Numbered from the stretch's first letter, positions 10,302 through 21,467 are shown. The stretch is DNA of 64,000 bases from Acanthosepion lycidas (GCA_963932145.1 OZ010577.1:16779589-16843588); one strand, 5' to 3'. The notes: generated by a model not told the origin, from the sequence alone. Numbers and translations are program-made.

Positions 10302-11460
10302 AACAAGGTGTGTTTGTTTAATTTTTTATTGTATTTTTTAAATTTTCAAATAAGGTGTTGGTTATTGTGATCACATTTGCGGATAAACTGTCTAAAGTTC
10401 ATACTTTGTTATTTTTGTTCAAGTACTTTTGACTTTCAAAGTTATTATCAAGAACCAATATGGTGTCTGTGTGGTAGTTAGAATTCATTTGTCCTGAATT
10501 ATATTTCAATCACAGCTCATTTCCATACAAGCTCAGTTTTTCCTACAACTGATATGACTTGCGTATTCATACACAAGTGGTAATCTCCCACTCAACACTC
10601 ACATCTCAAGTCATAAGCGTGACTGCCATACTTTAATGAACATTAATGCTTCTTAACCTGTTGACTTGCTTCTGTTAAGCATTTGTGATTTTAATATCTC
10701 AAGGCCCAGAAAACGGAATTAACCTTTTTGTGTCTATAAAATAAATTGTTTGTCAATATTGGGATAAATGTCTTACCTTACCAATTTTTATTTACTTACC
10801 AGATCAACATTAAATATAAAACTTTATATTCTTATATCAGTAAAAAAGAAAATCCTAAACCTTGCCTACCTTAGTTTAAATGCACTTGATTCAAAAATAC
10901 AAACATAATTATTATTTCACTTTTTCTAGCTACTAGAATTTGCTGTTACTACTTCAACTATCATAGCAAACAAAAATTTTTTTTTTGTAAATCTTACATA
11001 AACAACCAGTGATACACAAAAGATGATTCCAAGGTAGTTAGGAAAGAAGACATTTTTTTTTTTTATAAATTGATTAGTTGTTATATTAGTTTTTAGCATT
11101 TCTAAAATGAGAAGATAAAATCTGTGTGCTGTCTTTCAGGTAAACAGTAGTTTAACCTGTTTAAATCTCTACTTGAGCCATTTCTTGGTTAAAATTGCAC
11201 TTTGGTCAAGTAATAAACAAATATCTCTGCATTGTGTAAATTTTCAAAAGAAGGTGTGTTTGCTGTTCTCTACACTGAAAATTTAATTAACTTTGGGAAG
11301 AGCATTCAGCTGTGAAATTAACTTGTCCCCATTTCTTTTAATCGGATTTATTTAATTTTGTAAAAGGATTTCTGGATGTTTTCGGAATACTAAGTAGATT
11401 CACAACATCCCACCTTGTTGAAAACAATTACTTTAAGCACATTCTGAATTGTATTGGAGA
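10300..11460. other. Unassigned intron sequence
   Basis: AT-rich; nothing recognised. Confidence 0.4.
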
Positions 11461-12115
11461 AGGCATGGTGGACTAATGGATAGCGGCTCGGATTGAGGAA
11501 TCGGAGAGCTGAGTTCGAATTCCATTTGAGTCCATTACATTCACTTACATGCTAATACTCTTGGGAAAGTTATGAATCCTCTTCTCCTCCCAACTATGGG
11601 TAAATAAGCATGACAGACTGGGTTCTATAGCCTTGGATGGCAACTGGTCTACTGCAGAAAGAAATGGCAACCTACTGCAGAAAAAATGCCTTGTCAGTCA
11701 TATATCGAAAGATACATGATCGCCTGAGCATGTATTACGCATGGCACTGACTGCCCGAGAAGAAACAAGTCAAAAGAATGATCTTCTACATGAAGTGAGA
11801 AACACGCTAATATATAGCACGGTGGATTGAGGAATCGGAGAGCAGAGTTCGAATTCCAGTTGTATCCATTACATTCACTTATGTGCTAATACTCTTGGGA
11901 AAGTTATGAATCCTCCTCTTCTCCTCCCAGCTATGGGTAAATAGCAAGGAAGACCAGGTTCTATAGCGTTGGATGGCAACTGGTCTACTGCAGAAAGAAA
12001 TGGCAACCTACTTAAAAAAAAAAAAAAAAAATGCCTTGTCAGCCATGTATTGAAAGATACATGATCAGCTAAGCATGTATCACGTATGGCACATAACTGA
12101 CTGACTGTCAACCTT
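11461..12115 (+). repeat. tRNA-headed SINE, tandem double copy
   Basis: The first unit begins GGCATGGTGGACTAATGGAT (A-box-like) and continues to GAGTTCGAATTCC (B-box-like, 11511-11523), as in a tRNA-Arg-type head. A body with CTAATACTCTTGGGAAAG, GGTTCTATAGCCTTGGATGG and TGGTCTACTGCAGAAAGAAA follows. The second unit (from about 11817) keeps the B box (11845-11857) and the whole body but has lost the A-box part. Two units in direct orientation about 335 bp apart. No folded tRNA, so not a tRNA gene. Degenerate relatives: 29930-30055, 30290-30620, 34137-34440, 47635-47800, 52262-52480. Confidence 0.8.
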
Positions 12116-12568
12116 ATATCTGATGTGTGGATACTGTTGTAACCAAATATTGGTCTCAATTTTAAAAAGTCCAGTGTTTATACTGATGTTGTCCTTTTAT
12201 TTAGGAAATACACTGTGAAAACTGGAAACAAACAATAAATATATATTTCTCAAAATAGGAAATGAACAAACAATACATTTCAAAGAAATACACAAACAAG
12301 GAAAGCACTTTTCAAACAGAAATAGCAATTTGGAATAAACTCAAAGAAATGATAATGGGACATATAATGTAATAAAGTAGAATTTCAGACTTAGTAGGGG
12401 GGCAAATATTTACCTGTTGCCTAAAAGCACGTGTGGTAATTTCCTTACCACCCTAAGGGGTCACATGGTAGTAGACTCTGAAGAAATTACAGTTAAATAT
12501 GTATGTATGTATGTATATTTATTTTTTCATCAAAAGCATGCATTCTGCTCATACAATTCATATTCAAC
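12116..12568. other. Unassigned intron sequence
   Basis: Contains a short (GTAT)n patch (12500-12517); otherwise nothing recognised. Confidence 0.4.
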
Positions 12569-13315
12569 CTGACCCTATAAAGAAAAAAGATTATATCTAA
12601 TCTAATATCTATGAGGTGTTATCCAAAACTTAGCAAGCTTAAGGTTTGAAATGGTTTCTCCAAAGAAAAAAATTGTTGAGTTCTTCATGTCTTATTGAAG
12701 TGATTGCAAAAGTTGTGTGAGAGTTCTAACAAAACCATTTACTGATAAACAGATGGTTTAATCTGTTTCAATTTTAAAAACGTATTGATTGTCACTAGTG
12801 TTTGTATATATTAATATAATGACTTTTTCTCTTCATAAAGATTTTTGATATGTTGACTAATATCAAAGAGTTTTATAGAGAGAATTCAAATTATAAGAAA
12901 AGCTTGTAGCTTGAAGCATGCAATTCCATGTTCTCTCCCCCCCCCATATATTTTTTTTAAATATATCTTTTATCATTCATTTTAAGCTTATTTATTGTTG
13001 TTATTTTTCTTTATGAAAACAGTGTTAACACATTACATTTTAGATTAAATTGCTTCAGTGTTGTGTAATTACTAATAATTGGGATCCATTTAATTCTTAC
13101 TGCTGAGTATTGAGCTTGATCCTCATTGGGGAACCTTACACAAAATTTGACATTAAACAACTCAACAATGGTAAGCATGTCATAAAACCAATCAACTTCA
13201 TTTGTTCAAATAAGCAGTATGAAATCAGTAAATAAAGGACTTTCAACAAGATTTGAACTCTCATCTAATACCTTGAGAACTAATATTATCTTTTATTCTC
13301 TCCATTTTTTTTTTG
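12569..13315. repeat. Dispersed repeat family R, copy 2 (empty site)
   Basis: Matches copies 1 and 3 from GACCCTATAAAGAAAAAAGA on, but goes straight from GATTA to TATCTAATCTAATATC, without the ~560-bp insert. It has a 157-bp segment (about 12988-13144) that copy 3 lacks. It ends in ATTATCTTTTATTCTCTCC and a T-run, exactly as copy 3 does. Confidence 0.9.
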
Positions 13316-13572
13316 TTTGTTTAACACATTCATTTGTTTAAAAACAAGTTTTCATTGTTCAATCATAACTGTTTAAAATTTAGAAAATTATTTTGTGGGA
13401 CAGATAAAAAACATAAATGAAAAATTAATTAAACTTTAATTAATTTAAGGTCTAATTAATTTAAACTTTTAGCCTAAGCAGCAAAAAAGTCACTGATTTT
13501 TGCTGACATACACACTGACATTTTCATCAAGTAGTTCACATACTGGCTCTTACCTATGTATCTATCTATATC

Positions 13573-13624
<52 letters not shown>
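13573..13624. repeat. (CA)n(TA)n microsatellite
   Basis: Compound dinucleotide run. Confidence 0.95.
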
Positions 13625-13626
<2 letters not shown>

Positions 13627-14974
13627 ATCTGCATTCCAGACATGATGGCCTGTTTTACCTAAGTACCAAAAGCTAACCATTTATTTGTTTTGTAACAAAA
13701 TAACTTTTAAACTTTATTACAGTGAAACATGACATTTAGACGAACATTTCCTGCTTATCACCGATTACTAAATGATGGCAATACTCATGTTATTAACATT
13801 TTGTAAGTGCACTGCAAAAAAAAAAAAAAAAATATCCCCTCTGTAAGCTAAAAGTAATAAGACAAATATGTTTTATTATCAAGTAAAAAATTAACAGAAA
13901 ATTTTATTTCCTCAATTGTTCAACATATAGATGGGTAGTATGTCTATATGTTGTCAAAAGACCTACAAATATTTTCTATAAAAAATAAAAGTAGTTTATA
14001 TATTTACTAACCATGTGCCCTGATTGCTGTTTTTTGTTAATGAGATATTTTGTTTTTATGGTTGCATTAAATGATACTAATCATACCCTGCCCATGCATC
14101 AATGGAATATTTCATTAGTAAATAGGGGAGATCAGGCTGTTAATACTTTGTTTTTATTTCTGGTTTCATGTTAGCTTGCTTTGGATATTTTTATTTTCAA
14201 AAATCAATTCTTTCTTAGGTATGGCAATTAATAGTATAAATAAAAAAATCTTAACTTACTTATGCAGAGAACATAACCATTACAAAATTAAATATTGCTA
14301 TCATTGACATTATGGATAAATACACATTATACAAGGTAAATAATAATGCCTTATTTTATCTTGATGTCATCACGAAAGAGATCAAACCCTATGTTGTTTT
14401 TTTTTTTTTTTTTTGCCTTGTTGCAAATAGTAGCTGAGCAGCAGTCTGGCAAAATGGTGTCTAGCATGAAAATGTGTACAAATCATAGGTGTCAATGAAT
14501 TCTTCTATGCAGAAAAACTTGACCCATTGACATTCACCAAAACTTGTTGAATATTTATGGTGACCATCTATGGATGTGAACACAGTTAATGGCTCATGAA
14601 TTTCACCAGGTTGCGACAGTCTGAGGAGGTTGTGTTTTGGGCAGCCCTGCATCGGCTGTTTGTTCATTGCTGGTGAAAATGCAGAGCCAGTAGTTTGACT
14701 GGGTGAAAAATGGTTTGCAGCTGAAAATTTTTATCCACTGGGTCTGTTGTGGATATAAATGGGAGGAATTACTTTCAGAGCGATATATATGTTTGTATAT
14801 GAGGGGACATATAAAAATGCTTGGCGTAAGGTATTTTCTTTGTAGGTTTGACAGAAGCTGGCTGTTGCTTTGTTTTTCTTTCACCAATACTGAGATGTGA
14901 CTGAATTCAGTGGGAAAATCTGTTTACCATTTGTGAGGTGATGTCTTTTATATTTTATTCTCTTTGTTTTACAG
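13625..14974. other. Unassigned intron sequence with T-tract
   Basis: A poly-T run at 14396-14414 is followed by 14461-14900. That stretch is more GC-rich and open in two frames on the - strand (TSIDGHHKYSTSFGECQWVK; NEQTADAGLPKTQPPQTVAT). It looks like old coding-derived repeat, but I cannot name it. The polypyrimidine tract of the next exon ends at 14974. Confidence 0.4.
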
Positions 14975-15133
14975 TTTGGAGTGGCTCTCTCTTACTTGAT
15001 CTGGTCATTTTCAAAGAGTTTCTCTCTGTTTATTCTGGCCCGAATTTTGGGTGGGGTGAGCAAAGGAAATGTCAGCCTCTCCACTGCTGTAGTGACGGAT
15101 GTATCTTCTGCTGAGAAACGAGGAAGAGAAATG
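14975..15133 (+). CDS. MFSD10: MFSD10 exon (TM3-TM4 and conserved SKGN segment)
   Basis: A 53-codon phase-0 exon between TTTTACAG and GTAAGA. It reads FGVALSYLIWSF, then FSLFILARILGGVSKGNVSL, then STAVVTD. The segment RILGGVSKGNVSLSTA is almost identical to the human protein and is the most diagnostic block of MFSD10; R-x-x-GG is the family's conserved element after TM4. It splices in frame to the previous exon (ATG|TTT) and to the next (ATG|GCT). It is followed directly by the largest intron of the gene. Confidence 0.93.
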
Positions 15134-15238
15134 GTAAGATGTCTCTCTTTCTTTTCTTTAATTTTTTTCTATTTGCTTGGCATTTGAGTGCATAATTCCT
15201 GTGACATCAATCATATTTGTGTGTGTTTGTTAATGATA

Positions 15239-16384
15239 GTTCATATAATCCACCTAGAAATATTCAAGGAATTCTTTGAAAACTTTATGACCCTATAAAG
15301 AAAAAAGATTACCAATGGATAGGTTGCCCCACTGGATAGGGTCACATTGCTACTTTATGGCTTAATATTTGATGATTTACTGTAGACTCGCAGATAGGTC
15401 GTACTATTATCTCAGGAGTTACACAGCCCTTTTTAAACGTAAGAATTATCAGATATTTACCTTCATTTCAAAACTTAGAATTATTAATACACTTTTGCAG
15501 ATAAAATAAATTTTGTCAGTTATCATGTAAACAAAAGGAAGTAACTATTGTACTGGTATTTTTATATTTACCGCATATTATTTTTATATCGAGTCAACTT
15601 GACAAAAAAAAATAAAATAAACAACAGAAGAAAATGTTATGGTACATTTAGAAAAAAGTGTTTCTATTTAAATATGAAGATAGTTTTAAAATTCATTCAG
15701 AACTGAATCCACAGCTTTAGTGTTTATGGGCATCATTTCTGATTTCAGAGAAAATCATGATGACAAGGTAATGTTGTTTTAGATCTATGTCAAGTGGATA
15801 GGTCACAACCCTAATATTTTGTAATTTTTGGTAAAAAATGTGCAACCTATCTGCAAGTATATACAGTATATCTCATCTAATATCTATGAGGTGTTATCCA
15901 AAACTTGGCAAGCTTAAGGTTTGAAATGGTTTCTCCAAAGAAAAAAAGTTGGGTTCTTCATGTCTTCAGATGGTTTAATCTGTTTCAATTTTAAAAACGT
16001 ATTGATTGTCACTAGTGTTTGTATATATTAATATAATGACTTTTTCTCTTCATAAAGATCTTTGATATGTTGACTAATATCAGTTTTATAGAGAGAATTC
16101 AAATTATAAGAAAAGCTTGTAGCTTGAAGCATGCAATTCCATGTTCTCTTCCCCCCCATATATTTTTTTAAAATATATCTTTTATCATTCATTTTAAGCT
16201 TATTTATTTGACATTAAACAACTCAACAATGGTAAGCATGTCATAAAACCAATCAACTTCATTTGTTCAAATAAGCAGTATGAAATCAGTAAATAAAGGA
16301 CTTTCAACAAGATTTGAACTCTCATCTAATACCTTGAGAACTAATATTATCTTTTATTCTCTCCATTTTTTTTTTTTTTTTTTT
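15239..16384. repeat. Dispersed repeat family R, copy 3
   Basis: Begins 105 bp after an MFSD10 exon. It shares its left part and the insert with copy 1 and its right part with copy 2 (to ATTATCTTTTATTCTCTCC plus a T-run). It lacks about 60 bp present in the others after TCTTCATGTCTT and a 157-bp piece present in copy 2. The mosaic suggests copy 3 is nearest to a full unit with small internal deletions. Confidence 0.9.
15312..15866. mobile_element. TA-flanked insertion, copy 2
   Basis: 555 bp, same boundaries as 7954-8515: TA at 15310-15311 and 15867-15868, ends CCAATGGATAGGTTGC and complement of GCAACCTATCTGCAAGTATA-TACAG. It sits at the identical position of the host repeat as copy 1, so it was probably duplicated with it rather than inserted twice. 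Confidence 0.7.
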
Positions 16385-17200
16385 TTAAATTGTTTGGTAG
16401 TAACCTTAGTAACGAAAGATCAAAATGAAAATGCTTTAACTAAAAAAAATCTTGTTTAATTTTTATAAAGTTTTATTTGTGCTTTTATCTTTGTTTAGAT
16501 ATTGAACACACACCTTCACCTAAAAATTGCACAAAACCCACAGTCTTGTTAACATCCACAATGTCTTGTACATAAGGTACATTTGCTCTTTGGAATTGTG
16601 GGTCTTGTTGCAACAAAACAAAGCTTGTATATCGGTCAATGAATTAAATAATAATACCCCCCCCCAGAAATAACAAAAATGGTAGGAAGTTAAAATTACA
16701 TCAATAAGAATGATAGATAACTCTTCATCATCATCCTTCAACCTCCCTATGTTTGGTTAGACCTCTATTAGCAATCCTTTTCCACACTGTTCAATCCTGT
16801 ATTGATGTCCTCAGATCCCTAATGTTCAACCCTGAGTCCTGAGCTATGGTACCTGGAGATAGTCAATTTTTGTTAGAAGTCACTTCGAGAAGGATGCCAT
16901 AGGAACAAGGACGCAACAATTTCCCTGTTCACTCGGTGGTAGTGGCCAGCAAACTGTAATTGTTTTTGTTTGAGATTAAATGAGATTGGGTCTCGGTTCT
17001 CTGTAAATTGTGTTAAGCAATACATTGAATCTCCAGCTGATATTCTAGATTTAAGTAGAACAAGTAGATTTGTATATGTTCCATCCAGTTATCTTTTTAA
17101 TTGTTTTCCTATTTATTAATTATAACGTAACATTTTTTATAGATGAAGACGTTAGTCATAATGATGTTTTGTTTAGTACTAGTCAACTTGTTTCATTATT
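16385..17200. other. Unassigned intron sequence
   Basis: No recognised element. Contains a C-run at 16659-16665. Confidence 0.4.
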
Positions 17201-17202
17201 TA

Positions 17203-17446
17203 TTGATATGGTCCCAGAAAAGGGATATATTTGTTCGAAGTAGCAAAGTGGCTGTTCTCTACTGTAACCGGGTAGGACAATCTAGCAGCTAACCGTAATG
17301 GACTGGTCCTCATCATAGTGGTAGGCAATAGGCATAGACAATAGGTGTCCTCCCTGTACCTCTGCATCAGTCTGTATTTATGGATGACACCAGCCAATCA
17401 TATTACTGTGAAGGGGAACCCAGGTGTATGCGTATTCATTACATCA
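17203..17446. repeat. Unknown repeat, inverted partner of 54452-54678
   Basis: Shares with the complement of 54452-54678 blocks such as GGGATATATTTGTTCGAAGT, AGCAAAGTGG, GTAATGGACTGGTCCT, GTAGGCAATAGG, GACACCAGCCAAT and GGGAACCCAGGTGTATGC. About 240 bp; family unknown. Confidence 0.8.
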
Positions 17447-17829
17447 TTTATCTATCAAATATTTTTAACAAAAATAATAATAAAATGCTCTCGTATATTT
17501 GATGATTATTTATTTCTTATTTATTTCAGTTATAATTTTTAAAATATATATAATAAAATATGTGATAAATTTGATGGCAAACTGTTTTCTCTGGCATACA
17601 GTGTTAAATATATATGTGTTTATGCATGTACCTAGACATTTTGAGTAAATAAGTCGGCTCAGGAGGGTAGTTCATTTAAGGTAAGGAAAACTGATTTTAA
17701 ACCTCTGCTGCCTTGTGGCCATACCCAATTATGGGGAAGGTTTCAGGAGTAAACCCTGAGGACAAATTCAGACCTGGAGTCTCTCAGACAGTTTGTGAAA
17801 ATTCAAATTTCAAGTTGGTGTCTGGTGTG
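17447..17829. other. Unassigned intron sequence
   Basis: 17640-17815 is less AT-rich (CTGGAGTCTCTCAGACAG) and probably repeat-derived; I cannot name it. Confidence 0.35.
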
Positions 17830-18112
17830 GGATGTTTCACTTCATGGCTTGAAAGAAGTCTTTAGACTTGGATGGCAGTCTTTCTAGAGATAGCGTCTTG
17901 ACAAGAACACTCAGATGTAGGGTTGGTGTCTCACATTTTGTATCAGCTGCTGAAAAAACAAAATAACTATTAACCTTCGACTTGAAGAGGTTAAGATTGT
18001 GTAGCGTTCCAGGAAACGGCCACATCTGAGATTTCTATATAAAGTAGCACTTATTGGGAAAGGGCTATTTGAATGGAACTTTCTTCTTAGATTTGGAATA
18101 GGGAGTAAATTT
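17830..18112 (-). mobile_element. Non-LTR retrotransposon extreme C-terminal fragment
   Basis: On the - strand, NSPFPISATLYRNLRCG followed, in a second frame, by PFPGTLHNLNLFKSKVNSYF. It fits the '...LWNSLPxxLxNLxxFKSxVNxxL' end of Jockey/CR1-like ORF2. Two frames are needed, so it is broken. Confidence 0.5.
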
Positions 18113-18206
18113 GCAGAAAGCACTGGACGACTGCTTTGTCCTATTTATTCTTTTGAAGATTTTTCTAGACACAATGAATTAATTATGATTATTCAAATCC
18201 CCCTTA

Positions 18207-18253
<47 letters not shown>

Positions 18254-18600
18254 TGCTTGAACTGACTTCTAATGCTCCAGATGGATCAGCTTGGTGATAG
18301 AAGACATGACTCATGGGGGCACAGTCCATTGGTATAAGTAGACTTGGATGAGTCACACAACAGAATTTGTGAAGAGCTGGTGCTATATCAAGTCTGGTTT
18401 GTTACCTCTCTGTCACCGAGACATGTTGGTCCAGTGGGTATATCGTAATGGTCTGGGTTCGATTCTCAGTAGTGGATGTGCACTGCTGATCCCAAAAATA
18501 GGACGAAATGGCTGTCCAGTGCTTTCTGCATTCTGTTGAAGATTCTTCTAGACTTGAATTATGATGATTCAAATCCCCCTTAATTTCTAATATATATATC
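18113..18600 (+). repeat. tRNA-headed SINE with inverted and direct end duplications
   Basis: The head is ATGTTGGTCCAGTGGGTATA (18423-18442, A-box-like) with GGGTTCGATTCTC (18455-18467, B box). The SINE end, GGCTGTCCAGTGCTTTCTGC (about 18511-18530), is repeated inverted at 18113-18143. TTGAAGATTCTTCTAGAC...TTCAAATCCCCCTTAATTT occurs both before (18155-18210) and after (18541-18590). A (TA)n run fills 18208-18250. The direct copies may be a long target-site duplication. Confidence 0.65.
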
Positions 18601-18753
18601 TCCAGTAGTTTCTTGACACTTGATTCTGATAGTTTTATCAACTCATCATCACTGCATGAAGAAATTATTCAACACCTATGACCAACTGCAAGTTAATTCT
18701 TGACTTTTTAATTGGACTATGCTAGAAGTAATCTCGTGATCAAGATAAACACT
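18601..18753. other. Spacer before the LINE pair
   Basis: AT-rich; nothing recognised. Confidence 0.4.
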
Positions 18754-19457
18754 CAGTTGTGGAGCAAGCTGAGGGGATTTATTTTGTAAAATACAAAATT
18801 GTGGCACATGGCTGATGAAGGGGAGGGGTAAAGGCTGGTCCAAACTAACTATCCTATACCTAGCTAATCAGATTCACGACCCATTCATACATTACAATTT
18901 ACCCATTCACCACAAGAACTCGTCCATCCCTAAACAAACCTCCAACCACCATAATACCACATTCTCTCAAGGGGAACCTACCAAAACACGCCCCACACCA
19001 TAAAAATTTGTTGATGAAACACATGCTATACATAAAATTCTAATAATGATAGAATGAGAGGGGAGGGGAGATGAACCCAATAATAACTCAAAGGTAACAC
19101 AAAATACAAACTAAACATAACATATGTTAGTAGGGAACCGTCCAACCCTCAAAAATAGAGAGGCCGCTGTATTCTGCCCCAAGGACAAAATCAAGAGGCA
19201 ACTCTCGCTAAGGGAGTGGGAAGAAGGCTAAAATATTATGCGGGAATGGGAAAATATAAAGCTGACCCAGTCGAGATAAAAGGGGGCCAAAACAAACTGG
19301 GGAGGTTGGGAATCTCAACTTGGAACATAACCAAAGAGTAGCCGGGTAACAGGCCAGGAACAATACTTACTCACATTAACTAGGTACACTGAAGCTTGTC
19401 TAACCTAACCAAGGGGAGGGTTCCACAGGAAGCCACCCCGATGTGCAATAGGTTGAC

Positions 19458-19850
19458 CTAGAAGAGAAAATCAAGGCTAGCCCCATTCACACGAACCAAG
19501 CTCACCTCTTTTACCCACCTTTCGCTAAAGACTGTCGAATGCAACCGTTTTCTATCAGATCTAATCTTCATCTTGAGCTGATGCTCAAAGAATTGGATTA
19601 GATGCTGATGAGAAAGACGGTTGCCCTGCAAGACTTCCTCCTTTCGCGACGTCCAAATCACCATTCGAGCCGTGGCCAGCAGTGTCAGAAACACCATTCG
19701 TTTCACCCTGGAATACGGGGACAACACATTGTCACACGCGTATGCGCGATCAATGGACACTGTTCGGGAGCGAGACGAGCCGTCAGCTCTCCGACATGGT
19801 CCCGTAGGGGCGGACCCGGGGGCAATGGTAGAAGGCGTGCGAAGCCGTTT
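19458..19850 (-). pseudogene. LINE copy A ORF2 C-terminal end
   Basis: Past the zinc-like motif the frame runs to a stop within 15 residues. A further frame (19760-19458) gives VKRMVFLTLLATARMVIWTS, HLIQFFEHQLKMKIRSDRKR and RWVKEVSLVRVNGASLDF, clearly parallel to the end of copy B. The conserved W-T-[ST]-R and H-Q-L-K-[MV]-K-I-R positions support a real ORF2 C-terminus broken by frameshifts. Confidence 0.75.
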
Positions 19851-19853
19851 CTT

Positions 19854-20948
19854 CTAAGCCAAGACCACACCGTTCACAGTCTGGAAAATCCGCAAACCCC
19901 ATATGAAAGCCTTGTCGTTGAGAGGCAGCCGATTCGGAGCCAATCGCCAGGTAAGCGAAAACTCAGGGTTACTGAGGTAATCCGCCGCTGGCGCCCAAGA
20001 CCAGTAGGAGCGATACTCCTCCTCCGACAAGCCTAGCGTATCTCGGGAATCCTTCGCGGGTCCCTCCACTAAACCACGATAGAAGACCTTCCTAGGCTGT
20101 GAAAGGTCACTGGACCAGGGAATGTCCCTCAAGGCCGACTGACACTCGCGAAGAAAATCCGACTCGTCCTGGGGTTTATGACGGCGCTCAACCCTCGAGA
20201 TGGGGGGACTGATGGTAAGGCTAGGGAAGGCGTCCCTAACAATCCCCTCCAGAATCGGATTTCTTCCAGTCAATGCACGGCGTAGGAAAGCCAACCTAGA
20301 GGCATGGATGTGACTCAACATGTGCGGCATTCCCAGCCCTCCATGACACGGACGTTTAATGCAGACTCGTCTGTCGACCCTGTTCACGCGTCCCCTCCAT
20401 AAAATGGAGGATAGGGATCGCTCAAGCGCCTTCCGATGGGTCTCACAGAGAGGAAGTACTGACAATCGATAAAGAATCAGGGGGAAAATGTATGTATCAC
20501 ACACCTCCGCCCTGCCCTTCACGGACAACCTCCGTCGATTCCAAGTCTGACCGGCAGAATCGACCTTTGCTCCTACTTCAGACCAATTCTTCTCCAGCTG
20601 GAGGTCGGGTCCAAACCACACTCCAAGAATGCAGACAAGAGCGTCCGTCCAACCGAAGCGGCCCGGAAAAGCAACCCTCTTCCAGGCACCTAACCGCAAG
20701 CCGGATGACTTGTCGCTGTTTATCTTGGTCCCTGTCACCTTCTCGTACCGATCAAGCGCCTTCTGTACCGCCTCAATGTCACTGCGGGACGACACGAAAG
20801 CAGATACGTCATCGCCGTACGCGGAAACCCTGGTTCGAGCCCCTCCAGGAACGGCGATTCCGCGTAGGGCCGGACTGCCGGTCTCGTCCTTCAGTCGGCG
20901 AAGGAGAGGCTCCAACGCCAAAGCATAAAGGAGAGGCGACAGCGGACA
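19854..20948 (-). pseudogene. LINE copy A ORF2, second half of reverse transcriptase
   Basis: Begins mid-motif B (CPLSPLLYALALEPLLRRLK) directly after the ORF1 Lys run. Then come motif C as AYGDDVSAFVSS (YGDD in place of the usual YADD), motif D (GTKINSDKSSGLRLG), motif E (ILGVWFGPDLQLEKNWSEV), and the thumb and connection (WNRRRLSVKGRAEV, ILYRLSVLPL, HGGLGMPHM). The frame ends at 19854-19856 after a 1-nt shift. The other frame supplies CERCGLGLEETASHAFYHC, the expected C-terminal C-x2-C-x8-H-x4-C motif. About 1.9 kb of ORF2 (endonuclease and early RT) is absent compared with copy B. Confidence 0.85.
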
Positions 20949-20950
20949 TC

Positions 20951-21453
20951 TTTTTTTTTCTTCTTTTTCTCCTTAGCAGGATGGGGAGAGGAGAAGGTGG
21001 ACGTATGTGGTGTTATGTCCAAAGTTTTTAGGGATGAGCTGGAGGGAGAGGGGGATGTAGTACGGGAAGGGGAAGAAGGGAAACTCTTAGTGCCGGGAGA
21101 GCATGATGATCTAGTTGGTGAAGCAGGGAAGGAGCGCTGCCTGGTTATGTGCACGCTACGCTCTGCCCTACTTCGAACAGAACAACTTTCTTGTTTTTCT
21201 TCTTCTTCCTCTTCCTCCCTGCACCTCTTCAAGGACGCAGCACGAGGTGGAGGCATGCTCTCCACTTCCATGGACATCACCTCTTGTTGTTCTTTCTGTT
21301 TCTGCTGTTGTTTTTCTTGGAGTTTCTCCTCCTGTGCATGCCGCTTTTTCTCTTCCTGTTTCTGCTGCTGCTCCTCCTGCTGGAGTTTCTCCCCCTGCTT
21401 ATGCGGTTTCTGCTGCTTTTGTTGTTGTTGTTGTTGTTGCTGCTGTTGCTGGC
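20951..21453 (-). pseudogene. LINE copy A ORF1, Gln/Glu-rich C-terminal part
   Basis: Another frame continues ORF1 with nine consecutive Gln, then alternating E/K/Q stretches (GEKLQQEEQQQKQEEKKRHA) predicted to be coiled coil. A Glu run (REEEEEEEKQE), a Ser/Pro-rich stretch (FPSSPSRTTSPSPSSSS) and a Lys run from A9 at 20951-20959 follow. The sequence then jumps into ORF2 reverse-transcriptase motif B. The start is set by loss of frame at 21455; the true ORF1 was presumably continuous with the preceding entry. Confidence 0.65.
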
Positions 21454-21467
21454 GCTAAGAATGGCCT

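Noticed and set aside
11461..11523. Possible tRNA-Arg gene
   Set aside because: A and B boxes are present, but no cloverleaf could be folded and the unit continues into a SINE body repeated elsewhere.
18420..18470. Possible tRNA gene
   Set aside because: Same reason: SINE head with B box, no acceptor-stem pairing.
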